From assembly GCF_023276435.1 (NCBI RefSeq), contig NZ_JALLPO010000027.1, forward strand, positions 1 to 62,846: a stretch of 62,846 bases of DNA. The letters are read 5' to 3'. The notes under the pieces were generated by a model. The model was not told the origin of the DNA and did not search any database. It worked only from the letters and a program-made list of their open reading frames with translations. Shown in pieces: positions 31,799-39,980 of this stretch (position 1 is the stretch's first letter; the number at the start of each line of letters is the position of its first letter). Both the position numbers and the translations under genes were made by a program. This DNA comes from Sphaerisporangium perillae. Its GTDB lineage: Bacteria; Actinomycetota; Actinomycetes; Streptosporangiales; Streptosporangiaceae.

Positions 31799-31852
31799 TC
31801 AGCCCTGACGAGCACCCCAGGAGGACACGAGCGCGCTGATCATTCTGGTCAT
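31799..31852 (-). CDS. 17-residue peptide ORF (MTRMISALVSSWGARQG)
   Basis: ATG 31852 is preceded by AGGAGG with an 8-base spacer, one of the strongest ribosome sites in the window. The peptide has hydroxyl residues and a Trp-Gly near the C terminus. It ends 38 bp before the TTG start of the GNAT gene. It may be a leader peptide controlling the GNAT gene, a small functional peptide or a fortuitous ORF. No maturation enzyme other than the GNAT is adjacent. Confidence 0.35.
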   Translation of the reverse strand: MTRMISALVSSWGARQG

Positions 31853-32028
31853 CGCCTCTTCCTCCTCTCGTTTCTCGCCCCGGCCGGCGACCCGGCAGGG
31901 GATCCAGTCGCAAGTTGTACCGGCACCGCTCCCGCCGCCGCAAGCGCTTTTCCGCCACCCGAACGCGCGAACCCGCCACCGCGCCACCACACCCGCCGTT
32001 CGCCAGGCCCCGCCGCTGACCGTGCCGT

Positions 32029-32946
32029 TCAGCGGGCCGCCTGCTCGACCGCAGCCTGGTATTCGACGCTGCCGGCGGTGAGGCGCATGTAGGCCTCCTC
32101 CAGGGAGGCGCCGCGCGGGGTCATCTCGTGGACGGGGATCCCGTGCCGCGCGGCGAGGTCGCCGATGCCGGTCACCTCCAGCCCGGTCACCGAGAGCCCG
32201 CCCGCGGGGTCGTCGGCCACGGTGGCTCCGGCTCCGGCGAGGACGGCGGTCAGCTCCGCCGCACGCGGTGAACGCACCAGCACACCGCGCCCGTAAGGGG
32301 CGGCGAGGTCGCGTACCGAGGTGTCGGCGATCAGGCGGCCCCGCCCGATGATGATCAACCGGTCGGCGGTGAGCTCCATCTCGCTCATCAGGTGGCTGGA
32401 CAGCAGCACCGTGCGCCCCTCGGCCGCGAGGTCCCGCATCAGCTCGCGGATCCACCGGATACCGCCGGGGTCCAGCCCGTTGACCGGCTCGTCGAACATG
32501 AGGATCCCCGGGTCGCCGAGCAGGGCCGAGGCGATGCCGAGCCGCTGCTTCATGCCCAGGGAGAAGCCGCCGGCCCTGTCGCGGGCGACGCCGGCCAGGC
32601 CGACCTGTTCCAGCACCTCCGACACGCGCGCCTGGCCGATGCCGTTGGTCCGGGCTAGCCATGTGAGGTGGTCGAGGGCGCTTCGCCCGCCGTGCAGGGC
32701 CCCGGCGTCCAGCAGCGCGCCGACCTGGCACATGGGGCGGCGAAGGGACGCGTACGGGCGGCCGCCGACGAGCGCCTCGCCGGAGGTGGGCGCGCTCAGG
32801 CCGAGGACGGCGCGCATTGTGGTGGACTTCCCCGCTCCGTTGGGCCCGAGGAAGCCGGTGACCTGCCCCGGCGACACCTCGAACGACAGCCGGTCGACGG
32901 CGAGGGTGGCGCCGTACCGCTTGGTCAGCTCTCTCACTTCGATCAT
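32029..32946 (-). CDS. ABC transporter ATPase (drug/lipid export type), permease missing
   Basis: 305 residues: Walker A GPNGAGKST, Q-loop region, signature FSLGMKQRLGIA, Walker B ILMFDEPVNGLDPGG and H-loop SSHLMSEM. The C-terminal about 85 residues are the accessory domain of CcmA/NatA-like exporters. Such genes are normally followed by an ABC-2 permease. Here the 270 bp downstream hold only the 17-residue ORF and a stretch with no recognisable membrane segment. It starts at ATG 32946 and is divergent from the sensor kinase gene at 33114; that two-component system often controls such an exporter. Confidence 0.9.
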   Translation of the reverse strand: MIEVRELTKRYGATLAVDRLSFEVSPGQVTGFLGPNGAGKSTTMRAVLGLSAPTSGEALVGGRPYASLRRPMCQVGALLDAGALHGGRSALDHLTWLARTNGIGQARVSEVLEQVGLAGVARDRAGGFSLGMKQRLGIASALLGDPGILMFDEPVNGLDPGGIRWIRELMRDLAAEGRTVLLSSHLMSEMELTADRLIIIGRGRLIADTSVRDLAAPYGRGVLVRSPRAAELTAVLAGAGATVADDPAGGLSVTGLEVTGIGDLAARHGIPVHEMTPRGASLEEAYMRLTAGSVEYQAAVEQAAR

Positions 32947-33113
32947 GGGGCCACGCTCCCGCACCGGTGCCGGGCTCCGCATCGGCTGGGGGCCGCAATC
33001 CGCGCGTGGGGCCGTAGGCGCACCTGAAGGCCGCGCACGGGACGATGTCCGCCTACGGGATGACATCCTCCGGCGGGAGGTGACCTGGCGGCCGTCACCG
33101 ATAACCTCGACGG

Positions 33114-34736
33114 ATGGACGACGCGAAGACGACCGCCGGGCCGCGGCCTTCTCGCACGCCTCCCCCCGCCCCCGGCGCCCCCGAGATGGCACGCGTGCTC
33201 TCTCCGGACGGCCCAGGGGCCGATCCCATGGACGACACCGACCGGCGGCCTCTGGACGACACCGCCTCACGCCCTCTGGACGACGCCACCTCGCGCCCTC
33301 TGGACGACACCGCCTCACGGCTTCTGGACGACACCGGCCGGTGGCCTCTCGGTGGCGGCGGCTCGTGGTCTCTGGGTGGGACCGGCCGGTGGCCTCTGGG
33401 TGTCCCGTCTCCGGACGGCCTCGGGTCTCGGCCGCTGGTGGGGCCGCGGCTGAGCCGGCGGCGGCTGATCGCCCTCGACGTGCTGGCCGCGGCCGGCTTT
33501 ACGGCGCTGCTGCTGGCGTTCACGGTGCCGCGGGTGCCGGCCGCCGGCGCGCTGCCTGCGATGGCGCAGTGCCTGCTCGTCGCCTGCATCGGGCTTCCGG
33601 TGGCGGCACGCCGGCTGTGGCCGGTGCCCGTCTTCTGCGTCGTGCTCGCGATGACGGTGGTGTCGCTGTTCATCGACATGGCGCACGACTCCTTCGCCGC
33701 CGCGGCCTTCGCCCTCTATCTGGTCGCGCTCACCCGTCCTGGGCTTCGCTGGGTGCCCACCCGGACGATCGGCGCAATCAGCGCGGTCGTGATCGTCGGC
33801 TCGGCGGTGTCGGGCCCCATCGGCTGGTGGATGGAGGGTTTCCCGTTCCCCATGGTGGTGTTCGGGACGACCCTCATGGGCGGGGCCTGGACGATCGGCC
33901 GTGCCGTACGCGAGCGGCGGCTGTACCTCGACCGCTCGGCCACCGAGTTCGCCCGGCGGGCGGTCGCCGAGGAGCGCCTGCGCATCGCCAGGGAACTGCA
34001 CGACGTCGTCGCGCACAGCATGACCCTGATCACCGTGAAGGCGGGCATCGCGGACCACGTCGCCGACGTCAGGCCGCAGGAGGCCCGCAAGGCGCTGCGC
34101 GAGATCGAGGCCGTGAGCCGGAGCGCGCTCACCGAGATGCGCCACCTGCTGGGCGTCCTGCGGTCCGAAGGCGACCAGGAGGCGGCGACCGACCTCTACC
34201 CCGCCCCCGGTCTCGCACGGCTGCCGGAACTGGCCGAGCGAGCGGCCCTCGCCGGGGTCCGGGTCGAGTTGGACGTGCGCGAAGTGGAGAGCCTGCCGGA
34301 GGGACTGGAGCTGTCGGCCTACCGCATCGTCCAGGAGGCGCTGACCAACGTGGTCATGCACGCCGCGCCGGCCCGGTGCCAGGTCACGGTCCGCGGCGTC
34401 GGGCGAGAGCTGCGGGTGGAGGTCCTCGACGACGGTCCGGGGACCCGCCTGCTGCCCGGCACGGCGGAGCCCGCCAGCGGCCATGGCCTGGTGGGGATGC
34501 GCGAGCGGGTCACGATGTACGGGGGAGCCTTCAGCGCGGGGCCCCGGCCCGGAGGCGGTTTCGCGGTTCGCGCCCGCATGCCGTACGAGCCCACCGCACG
34601 GCGGACCGGCGACCCCGAGCCCGCCGCAGGACCGACCGGTGACCCCGAGGCCGCCGCACGCCGCGCCCGGCCCGAGGCCGACGCACGCCGGACGGGTGAC
34701 CCCGAGCGGGGCGCGGCGGATGGAGCCGTGGAGTGA
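33114..34736 (+). CDS. NarL-coupled sensor histidine kinase with repeat-rich ends
   Basis: 540 residues. Residues about 45-95 are seven imperfect 8-residue units (PLDDTASR, PLDDATSR, PLDDTASR, LLDDTGRW, PLGGGGSW, SLGGTGRW, PLG). Five or six membrane helices (about 118-270) follow, then HisKA_3 with RIARELHDVVAHSM and an HATPase with SAYRIVQEALTNVVMHA and GHGLVGMRERVTMYGG. The C-terminal tail (about 490-540) is about 10-residue RRTGDPE-like units. The kinase core is that of DesK/NarX-type sensors of membrane or antibiotic stress. GTGA overlap with the next gene makes a two-gene unit. Confidence 0.9.
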   Translation: MDDAKTTAGPRPSRTPPPAPGAPEMARVLSPDGPGADPMDDTDRRPLDDTASRPLDDATSRPLDDTASRLLDDTGRWPLGGGGSWSLGGTGRWPLGVPSPDGLGSRPLVGPRLSRRRLIALDVLAAAGFTALLLAFTVPRVPAAGALPAMAQCLLVACIGLPVAARRLWPVPVFCVVLAMTVVSLFIDMAHDSFAAAAFALYLVALTRPGLRWVPTRTIGAISAVVIVGSAVSGPIGWWMEGFPFPMVVFGTTLMGGAWTIGRAVRERRLYLDRSATEFARRAVAEERLRIARELHDVVAHSMTLITVKAGIADHVADVRPQEARKALREIEAVSRSALTEMRHLLGVLRSEGDQEAATDLYPAPGLARLPELAERAALAGVRVELDVREVESLPEGLELSAYRIVQEALTNVVMHAAPARCQVTVRGVGRELRVEVLDDGPGTRLLPGTAEPASGHGLVGMRERVTMYGGAFSAGPRPGGGFAVRARMPYEPTARRTGDPEPAAGPTGDPEAAARRARPEADARRTGDPERGAADGAVE

Positions 34737-35434
34737 GCGAGGACACGGCGGAGGCGGCGGGCGGGGACGTCCGCGTGCTGGTCGCCGACGACCAGGCCCT
34801 GCTGCGTGGCGGGTTCCGCCTGCTGATCGACACCGCGCCCGGTCTCACGGTCGTCGGGGAGGCCGGTACGGGCGCGGAGGCCGTCAAGCTGGCCCGCCGT
34901 GAGCGTCCAGATGTTGTGCTGATGGACGTGCGGATGCCGGAGATGGACGGCATCGAGGCGACCCGCCTGATCTGCGGCGCGCCGGAGACCTCCGGCGTGC
35001 GGGTGCTGATCCTCACGACCTTCGACCTGGACGCCTACATCTACGCGGCGCTGCGGGCGGGGGCGAGCGGGTTCCTGCTGAAGGACACCCGTCCGGCCGA
35101 CCTGCTGGCCGCCGTCCACGTGATCGCCTCGGGCGAGGCGCTGCTGGCGCCCACCGTGACCAGGCGCCTGATCGCCGAGTTCACCCGGCGGCCGGAGCCC
35201 GCGCACGCCCTGCCGCGCGAGCTCGACGGGGTGACCGCGCGCGAGCGGGAGGTGCTCACCCACATCGCCCGTGGCCTGTCCAACAGTGAGATCGCCGAGC
35301 ATCTGCACCTCAGCCTGGCCACGGTGAAGAGCCACGTCGGCCGCCTGCTCGCCAAGCTCCACGCCCGCGACCGCGCCCAGCTCGTCGTCGTCGCCTACGA
35401 CAGCGGCCTGGTCTCGGCCCCGCCTCGCACCTGA
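34733..35434 (+). CDS. NarL/LuxR-type response regulator
   Basis: 233 residues, GTG start in a 4-bp overlap with the kinase stop. The receiver has VLVADDQALLRGGFRLL, phospho-acceptor Asp in VVLMDVRMPEMDGIEA, and Lys in GFLLKDTRPADLL. The LuxR helix-turn-helix has VTAREREVLTHIARGLSNSE and LATVKSHVGRLLAKLHARDR. It is the partner of the preceding kinase. The divergent ABC ATPase at 32029-32946 is a plausible target, by analogy with actinobacterial kinase-regulator-exporter clusters. A strong hairpin lies 107 bp past the stop. Confidence 0.93.
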   Translation: MSEDTAEAAGGDVRVLVADDQALLRGGFRLLIDTAPGLTVVGEAGTGAEAVKLARRERPDVVLMDVRMPEMDGIEATRLICGAPETSGVRVLILTTFDLDAYIYAALRAGASGFLLKDTRPADLLAAVHVIASGEALLAPTVTRRLIAEFTRRPEPAHALPRELDGVTAREREVLTHIARGLSNSEIAEHLHLSLATVKSHVGRLLAKLHARDRAQLVVVAYDSGLVSAPPRT

Positions 35435-35540
35435 CACAAGCCCAGGACCGCATGCCGGCCGCCCGCCCGGCGCGACCCTCCACCGGACGCCCGGCCGACA
35501 CGGCCCCGCCGGACGCCGCCCGTCCGTACCGGCCCGCGCG

Positions 35541-35571
35541 GCGCCGCCCACGCACGGCCGGTGGGCGGCGC
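35541..35571. terminator. Hairpin between response regulator and SnoaL-like gene
   Basis: GCGCCGCCCAC (35541-35551) and GTGGGCGGCGC (35561-35571), a perfect 11-bp stem with a 9-base loop, between convergent genes. Confidence 0.7.
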
Positions 35572-35616
35572 TCGGTTCCGGCGCCGCCCTTCTGTGCCGC
35601 CGCGGGTCTCCGGTGT

Positions 35617-35985
35617 TCAGGCGGTGGGCACCTTGTCGAGGAAGCCGTGCACGTCGCGCAGGCGGCCGTCCTCGGTCAGCACCGCCACGTCGAAGCCGTC
35701 GACCAGCGACTCGGCGTCCGGCGCCGGGGCGAGCTGCCAGGTGAACCTGGCCAGGTTGTGGTGGGCGTCGACCGGCCCCGCCAGGCGGAACACGAACCCG
35801 GGGAACTGCTCCTGGACGGCGGCGATCGTCGCGTCGATGGCCGCGCGCCCTTCGGCGACGGCGAGCGGGTCGACGTAGGTGCCGTCCTCGGCCCACAACC
35901 GGTCGACGGCCGCGCGGCGGGCTGCCGGATCGGTCTGGTTCCAGGCCGCGATGTACTGGTTGACAAGTTCGTTGACGTCGCTCAT
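35617..35985 (-). CDS. SnoaL/NTF2-like protein
   Basis: 122 residues, a single cone-shaped alpha+beta barrel domain: NELVNQYIAAWNQTDPAARR, RLWAEDGTYVDPLAVAEGRA, FRLAGPVDAHHNLARFTWQL and VLTEDGRLRDVHGFLDKVP. Family members are small isomerases, cyclases or binding proteins. The HH and acidic residues in the pocket do not identify the substrate. It stands alone. ATG 35985 follows GAGGAGTAC at a good distance. Confidence 0.87.
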   Translation of the reverse strand: MSDVNELVNQYIAAWNQTDPAARRAAVDRLWAEDGTYVDPLAVAEGRAAIDATIAAVQEQFPGFVFRLAGPVDAHHNLARFTWQLAPAPDAESLVDGFDVAVLTEDGRLRDVHGFLDKVPTA

Positions 35986-36192
35986 CGCATGTACTCCTCA
36001 GGAGAATCGCATGATCCGCCCGGATCACGCGCAGGTGTCCGGACGGCCGGGTGCCGTCCAGGCCACCTGGTGCGGTGGCCTGGACGGCGGGGCGGACCGC
36101 CCCACGTCCCCAACAATGGCGACCCGGCGCCGGGAAATCGATTACGTGCCAGGTAACCCCCGAAGGGCCCCCGTCGCCACCGGCACCCTCTG

Positions 36193-36235
36193 GCGACGCG
36201 ACGCGACGCGACGCGACGCGACGCGACGCGACGTG
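36193..36235. repeat. Pentanucleotide microsatellite (GCGAC)n
   Basis: About eight consecutive GCGAC units, followed by related GTGAC, GAGGAC and GACGACG steps up to about 36275. It lies in the 312-bp gap between the SnoaL-like gene start and the permease stop. No gene is seen in that gap. Confidence 0.85.
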
Positions 36236-36297
36236 ACGAGGACGACGCTGCGGCGAAGGCGACGGCGACGTGACGCGGAGCGCCCCGGCCGGTGCGA

Positions 36298-37134
36298 TCA
36301 GCGGCCGAGCGTGCGGTACCGCCGGACCGACAGCGGAAAGAACACCACCAGGAGCAGCAGCGGCCAGGCCAGCGCCAGGAACGGCGCGTTCTGCGCGGCC
36401 CAGGAGTCACCGCCCCAGCCGGGGTTGCCGAACAGCTCGCGGGTCGCCGACACCGTCGCCGACATCGGGTTCCATTCGGCGATCGCGCCGAGCCAGCCCG
36501 GCATCGTGGCCGGCGAGGCGAAGGTGTTGGACAGGAACGCCAGCGGCCACACCAGGATCTGCACCGCCATGACGGCCTCGGGGTTGTTCATCACCAGCCC
36601 CAGGTAGACGCCCACCCACAGCAGGGCGAAGCGCAGGAGCAGCAGCAGGCCGACCGCCGCCAGCGCCGGGCCGGGGCCCTCATGCCAGCGCCAGCCGACC
36701 GCCAGCCCACAGGCGATCATGACGGCGAGCCCGAGGACGGAGTTCAGCAGGTCGGCGGCGCAGCGCCCCACCACCACGGCCGAGGGCGCCATGGACAGCG
36801 AGCGGAACCGGTCGGTGACGCCCTTGGCGATGTCGGCGCTCACCGCGGTGAACGTCGCCTCGACGCCGAACACCATGGTCATGGCGAACATGCCGGGCAT
36901 CAGGAACTCCCGGTAGTCCCCTCCGCCCGGGATCGCCATGCCGCCGCCGAACAGGTAGGCGAACATCAGGACGACCATGACCGGGAACAGCAGCCCCACG
37001 ATGACCTGCGCGGGCCGGCGGGCCCAGTGCGACAGGTCCCGGTGGGTGATCGTCCAGCCGTCGGCCAGGGCCCACCGCAGCCGGCTCGCCATCGTGCGGG
37101 GCGGGGCGGGAGCCGCCGGGGTGGTGATCGTCAC
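36298..37134 (-). CDS. ABC-2 type permease (DrrB-like)
   Basis: 278 residues with six membrane segments. The N-terminal elbow helix has ITHRDLSHWARRPAQVIVGL, then LFPVMVVLMFAYLFGG, the ABC-2 signature region FRSLSMAPSAVVVGRCAADL, and the end FPLSVRRYRTLGR. This matches daunorubicin-resistance DrrB permeases. Translation is coupled (GTGA overlap, 37131-37134) to the upstream DrrA-like ATPase. It should form a drug or lipid exporter with it. Confidence 0.9.
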   Translation of the reverse strand: MTITTPAAPAPPRTMASRLRWALADGWTITHRDLSHWARRPAQVIVGLLFPVMVVLMFAYLFGGGMAIPGGGDYREFLMPGMFAMTMVFGVEATFTAVSADIAKGVTDRFRSLSMAPSAVVVGRCAADLLNSVLGLAVMIACGLAVGWRWHEGPGPALAAVGLLLLLRFALLWVGVYLGLVMNNPEAVMAVQILVWPLAFLSNTFASPATMPGWLGAIAEWNPMSATVSATRELFGNPGWGGDSWAAQNAPFLALAWPLLLLVVFFPLSVRRYRTLGR

Positions 37135-38111
37135 GCCGCCACCTCCCCCGCCGGCTCGGACGCCCCGGCGCGGTGACCGGTCAGGCGCAGGAACACCTCG
37201 TCCAGCGTTGGGCGGCGCAACGCGATGTCCTCGACCTGGACGCCCGCGTCGTCCAGGGCCCGCACCATCTCGGTGAGCGCGGTCACCCGGTCGCGTACCG
37301 GGACGCAGACGCGCCGGTCCTCCTGGTCGCGCTCCGCCCGCGCCCCGGCGATCCGCTCGGCGATCGCCGCCGCCGCCCCGGCCTGCCCGGCGTCGCGCAG
37401 CACCAGGTCGATCTGGTCGCCGCCGATGGCCGACTTCAGCTCTTCGGGACTTCCTTCGGCGATGACGCGGCCGGCGTCCATGACGCAGATGGTTCCGGCC
37501 AGCCGGTCGGCCTCCTCCAGGTACTGGGTGGTCAGCAGCACGGTGGTGCCTCCGGCCACCAGCGAGGTGACCGCCTGCCAGACCTCGTCGCGTCCGCGCG
37601 GGTCCAGCCCGGTGGTCGGCTCGTCCAGGAAAAGCACCGGCGGGGCGAGGATCAGGCTCGCCGCCAGGTCGAGCCTGCGGCGCATGCCGCCGGAGTACCG
37701 CTCGACCGGCTTGTCGCCGGTGTCGGCGAGACCGAACCGTTCCAGCAGCTCGTCGGCCCGCCGGCGGGCCCTCGCGGCGCCGAGGTGGTAGAGCCGGCCG
37801 AACATCACCAGGTTCTGCCGGCCGCTCAGCACCTCGTCCAGCGCGGCGTGCTGCCCGACCAGCCCGATCCGGTAACGCGCCTGCTCAGGCCGGCGTACGA
37901 CGTCGAACCCGGCCACCTCGGCCCGGCCGGCGTCGGGACGCAGGAGCGTGGTCAGAACGCGTACCGCCGTGGTCTTACCGGCGCCGTTGGGCCCGAGCAG
38001 CCCGCACACCGTGCCCTCGGGCACGGCCAGGTCGAACCCGGCCAGGGCCTCGGTGTCGCCGTACCGCTTGCGCAGGCCTTCGGCGACGATCGCGTGTCCC
38101 GTGGAACCCAC
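37131..38111 (-). CDS. ABC ATPase (DrrA-like)
   Basis: 326 residues: Walker A GPNGAGKTT, DrrA-type RYRIGLVGQHAALDEVLSGR, signature YSGGMRRRLDLAASL, Walker B VLFLDEPTTGLDPRGRDE and H-loop LLTTQYLEEADRLAG. The C-terminal region has LRRPTLDEVFLRLTGH, the DrrA-specific end that docks with the permease. Start 38111; the promoter contains a 27-bp near-perfect palindrome that should be bound by the divergent TetR. The operon is drrA-drrB-like. Confidence 0.93.
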   Translation of the reverse strand: MGSTGHAIVAEGLRKRYGDTEALAGFDLAVPEGTVCGLLGPNGAGKTTAVRVLTTLLRPDAGRAEVAGFDVVRRPEQARYRIGLVGQHAALDEVLSGRQNLVMFGRLYHLGAARARRRADELLERFGLADTGDKPVERYSGGMRRRLDLAASLILAPPVLFLDEPTTGLDPRGRDEVWQAVTSLVAGGTTVLLTTQYLEEADRLAGTICVMDAGRVIAEGSPEELKSAIGGDQIDLVLRDAGQAGAAAAIAERIAGARAERDQEDRRVCVPVRDRVTALTEMVRALDDAGVQVEDIALRRPTLDEVFLRLTGHRAGASEPAGEVAA

Positions 38112-38133
38112 TTCACTCTCCTCGGTCGCTCAT

Positions 38134-38160
38134 CCGTACGCTGTACCGTACAGCATACGG
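38134..38160. promoter_or_regulatory. 27-bp near-perfect palindrome (TetR operator)
   Basis: Arms of 13 bp around a central C at 38147. The inner GCTGTAC-C-GTACAGC is perfect, and the outer arms CCGTAC and ATACGG differ at one pair. It lies 23 bp upstream of drrA and 125 bp upstream of tetR. Confidence 0.8.
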
Positions 38161-38284
38161 CATGACGTACGGCCCAGTCGGATGATCTGCCGGGAAACCG
38201 CGCCGGCCCTGCCCGTCACGCGCCGGACGGACGCCTCCGCCCGCCGATCAGGGCCAGGCGGCGGGCGATAGGATCGGGGGCACG

Positions 38285-39073
38285 ATGACCACCGAGTACA
38301 CCGGCGCGGGAGACCCCGCACGCAGCCTCGCCCTGCTCTGGCGCACCCGCGAGAAGGCCAGCAGGAAGGGCAAGCCCGACCTCAGCGTCGACCGCGTCGT
38401 CCGCGCCGCCATCGAGGTCGCCGACGCCGACGGGCTGGCCGCCCTGTCCATGCGCCGCGTGGCCGAGCACCTCGGCGTCGGCACCATGTCCCTGTACACC
38501 TACGTCCCGGGCAAGGCCGAGCTGCTCGACCTGATGCTCGACTCCGTGTACGGCGAGGCCGCCCAGCCGAGCGACGTCGAAGGCGGCTGGCGCGGCAGGC
38601 TCGAGCTCATCGCGCGCGAGAAGTGGGCCCTCTACCAGCGCCACCCGTGGATCCTCTACGTCGCCACCAGCCGCCCGCCCCTCGGCCCCAACGTGACCGC
38701 CTCCTACGAGTACGAGCTGGCCGCCATCGACGGCGCCGGCCTCTCCGACCTGGAGATGGACTCCGTCGTCACCCTCATCTCCTCCTACGTCCACGGCGCG
38801 GCGCGAGGAGCCGTCGACGCCGCCCAGGCCGAGCAGCGCACCGGCATGACCGACGAGCAGTGGTGGTGGGCCCACGCCCCCTACCTCGCCAAGGTCATGG
38901 ACCCCACCCGCTTCCCCGTCTCCTCCCGCGTCGGCACGGCCGCGGGCGAGGCCTACGGCGCCGCCTCCGCCCCCCAGCCGGCCTTCGAGTTCGGCCTGCA
39001 GCGCATCCTCGACGGCATCGAGACCCTGATCGGCACCCGCACCCCGCCCCACCCCGAGCAACCCCGCACCTAG
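38285..39073 (+). CDS. TetR-family regulator of the DrrAB-like exporter
   Basis: 262 residues: a short N-terminal lead, then helix-turn-helix (LSVDRVVRAAIEVADADGLA, MRRVAEHLGVGTMSLYTYVP) and a TetR_C_1-type ligand domain (about 100-245: REKWALYQRHPWILYVATSR, WWWAHAPYLAKVMDPTRFP). This is the class that most often sits divergent to drug exporters in actinomycetes. It should repress drrAB through the palindrome at 38134-38160 and be released by the exported compound. ATG 38285. Confidence 0.92.
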   Translation: MTTEYTGAGDPARSLALLWRTREKASRKGKPDLSVDRVVRAAIEVADADGLAALSMRRVAEHLGVGTMSLYTYVPGKAELLDLMLDSVYGEAAQPSDVEGGWRGRLELIAREKWALYQRHPWILYVATSRPPLGPNVTASYEYELAAIDGAGLSDLEMDSVVTLISSYVHGAARGAVDAAQAEQRTGMTDEQWWWAHAPYLAKVMDPTRFPVSSRVGTAAGEAYGAASAPQPAFEFGLQRILDGIETLIGTRTPPHPEQPRT

Positions 39074-39205
39074 GTCGCCCTGAGTCGATTGGTGAGCCCT
39101 TCACCTGCATCAACGCTCTGAGGGCGTCGCGGTGGGCCTGGGGGAGTCGGAAGACGTTGGCTCCCGAAATTGGCGTGGCTCCCTCCGGGCGGGGGAGGAG
39201 GCCAC

Positions 39206-39559
39206 ATGACTTACAACATCAAGTGTTACGACGGTGCCCCGGTCGAAGATCGTTTCCTCGGCGGCGTACGAGTTCTCAGGCGACGCCCGTGCTTAGCGTC
39301 GATCAGGGGTCCTGGCCGGCTCAGGACGCTCTCCCGCACGGGATCACTGATGCCTCGTCAGCCTACCGACCGCTGCTCCCCGACGGAAAGCCCGGATCGA
39401 CCCGATCGCTCCGCCAACTCGGCGAGCCGCATCTCGGCTGCGCTCACGACCTCCAGGTCGGCCTTGGTGTGCGCGATCGCCGCGTCGATCAGGACGGCCA
39501 CCAGCGGGTCGGCCTGCTCCCGCCGCTGCCGGGTGAGCGCGGCCAGGTCGGACAGGTAG
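39206..39559 (+). CDS. Doubtful ORF with a good ribosome site
   Basis: ATG 39206 has GGGGGAGGAGG 7 bases upstream and starts MTYNIKCYDGAPVEDRFLGG, which reads like a real N terminus. After about 30 residues the composition turns Arg/Ser-rich, and the rest lies antisense to the padR gene. It may be a truncated gene whose 3' part was lost at about 39290, before padR. No family is recognised. The preceding 130 bp (39074-39205) hold nothing I can identify. Confidence 0.2.
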   Translation: MTYNIKCYDGAPVEDRFLGGVRVLRRRPCLASIRGPGRLRTLSRTGSLMPRQPTDRCSPTESPDRPDRSANSASRISAALTTSRSALVCAIAASIRTATSGSACSRRCRVSAARSDR

Positions 39560-39927
39560 GAGGTGCGCTGCCGGTCGACGAACGCGGCCAGCGCCTCGGG
39601 GCCGAGCCGGGCGACGCCCATCAGCTTGAGGAACAACTCGTCGCGGAAGCCTCCGGCGCGCACCACCGGACTGGCCGCCCAGTCGCGCAACTCGGCGAGG
39701 CCGGTGTCGGTCAGGCGGTAGATCGTCTTGTCGGGACGGTCGTTCTGGGAGACGTGGTCCCTCGTCACGTGGCCGTCGCGGACCAGCCGGTCGAGGATCT
39801 GGTACAGGTGCCCGATGTTCAGCCCGCCCCACTGGGGGCCGATGGCCGCCTCAAAGCGGCCCTTCAACTCATACCCGTGGCTGGGGCCGCTCGACAGCAG
39901 GGCCAGTACGGCGTGGCTCAACGGCAT
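39358..39927 (-). CDS. PadR-family regulator
   Basis: 189 residues: N-terminal winged helix (SHAVLALLSSGPSHGYELKG, NIGHLYQILDRLVRDGHVTR) and a C-terminal dimerising helical domain (about 95-175). It is classed with Vir-type PadR. The divergent ABC transporter begins within a 21-bp perfect palindrome 30 bp from the padR start, so this regulator should repress the transporter and itself. ATG 39927. The stop leads into the region of the doubtful ORF on the other strand. Confidence 0.92.
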   Translation of the reverse strand: MPLSHAVLALLSSGPSHGYELKGRFEAAIGPQWGGLNIGHLYQILDRLVRDGHVTRDHVSQNDRPDKTIYRLTDTGLAELRDWAASPVVRAGGFRDELFLKLMGVARLGPEALAAFVDRQRTSYLSDLAALTRQRREQADPLVAVLIDAAIAHTKADLEVVSAAEMRLAELAERSGRSGLSVGEQRSVG

Positions 39928-39956
39928 GCCGTCATCCTAGGGGCTTCCGCAGGTCG

Positions 39957-39977
39957 CATACATTGTGACAATGTATG
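39957..39977. promoter_or_regulatory. 21-bp perfect palindrome (PadR operator)
   Basis: CATACATTGT-G-ACAATGTATG, perfect with centre 39967. It contains ATGT/ACAT halves in PadR style. The last bases overlap the first possible ATG of the ABC ATPase gene (39975). Confidence 0.88.
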
Positions 39978-39980
39978 GCC

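Noticed and set aside
34319..36028. Long minus-strand frame over the response regulator and SnoaL region
   Set aside because: Arg/Pro-rich shadow; the real genes on this stretch are the plus-strand response regulator and the short minus-strand SnoaL-like gene in another frame.
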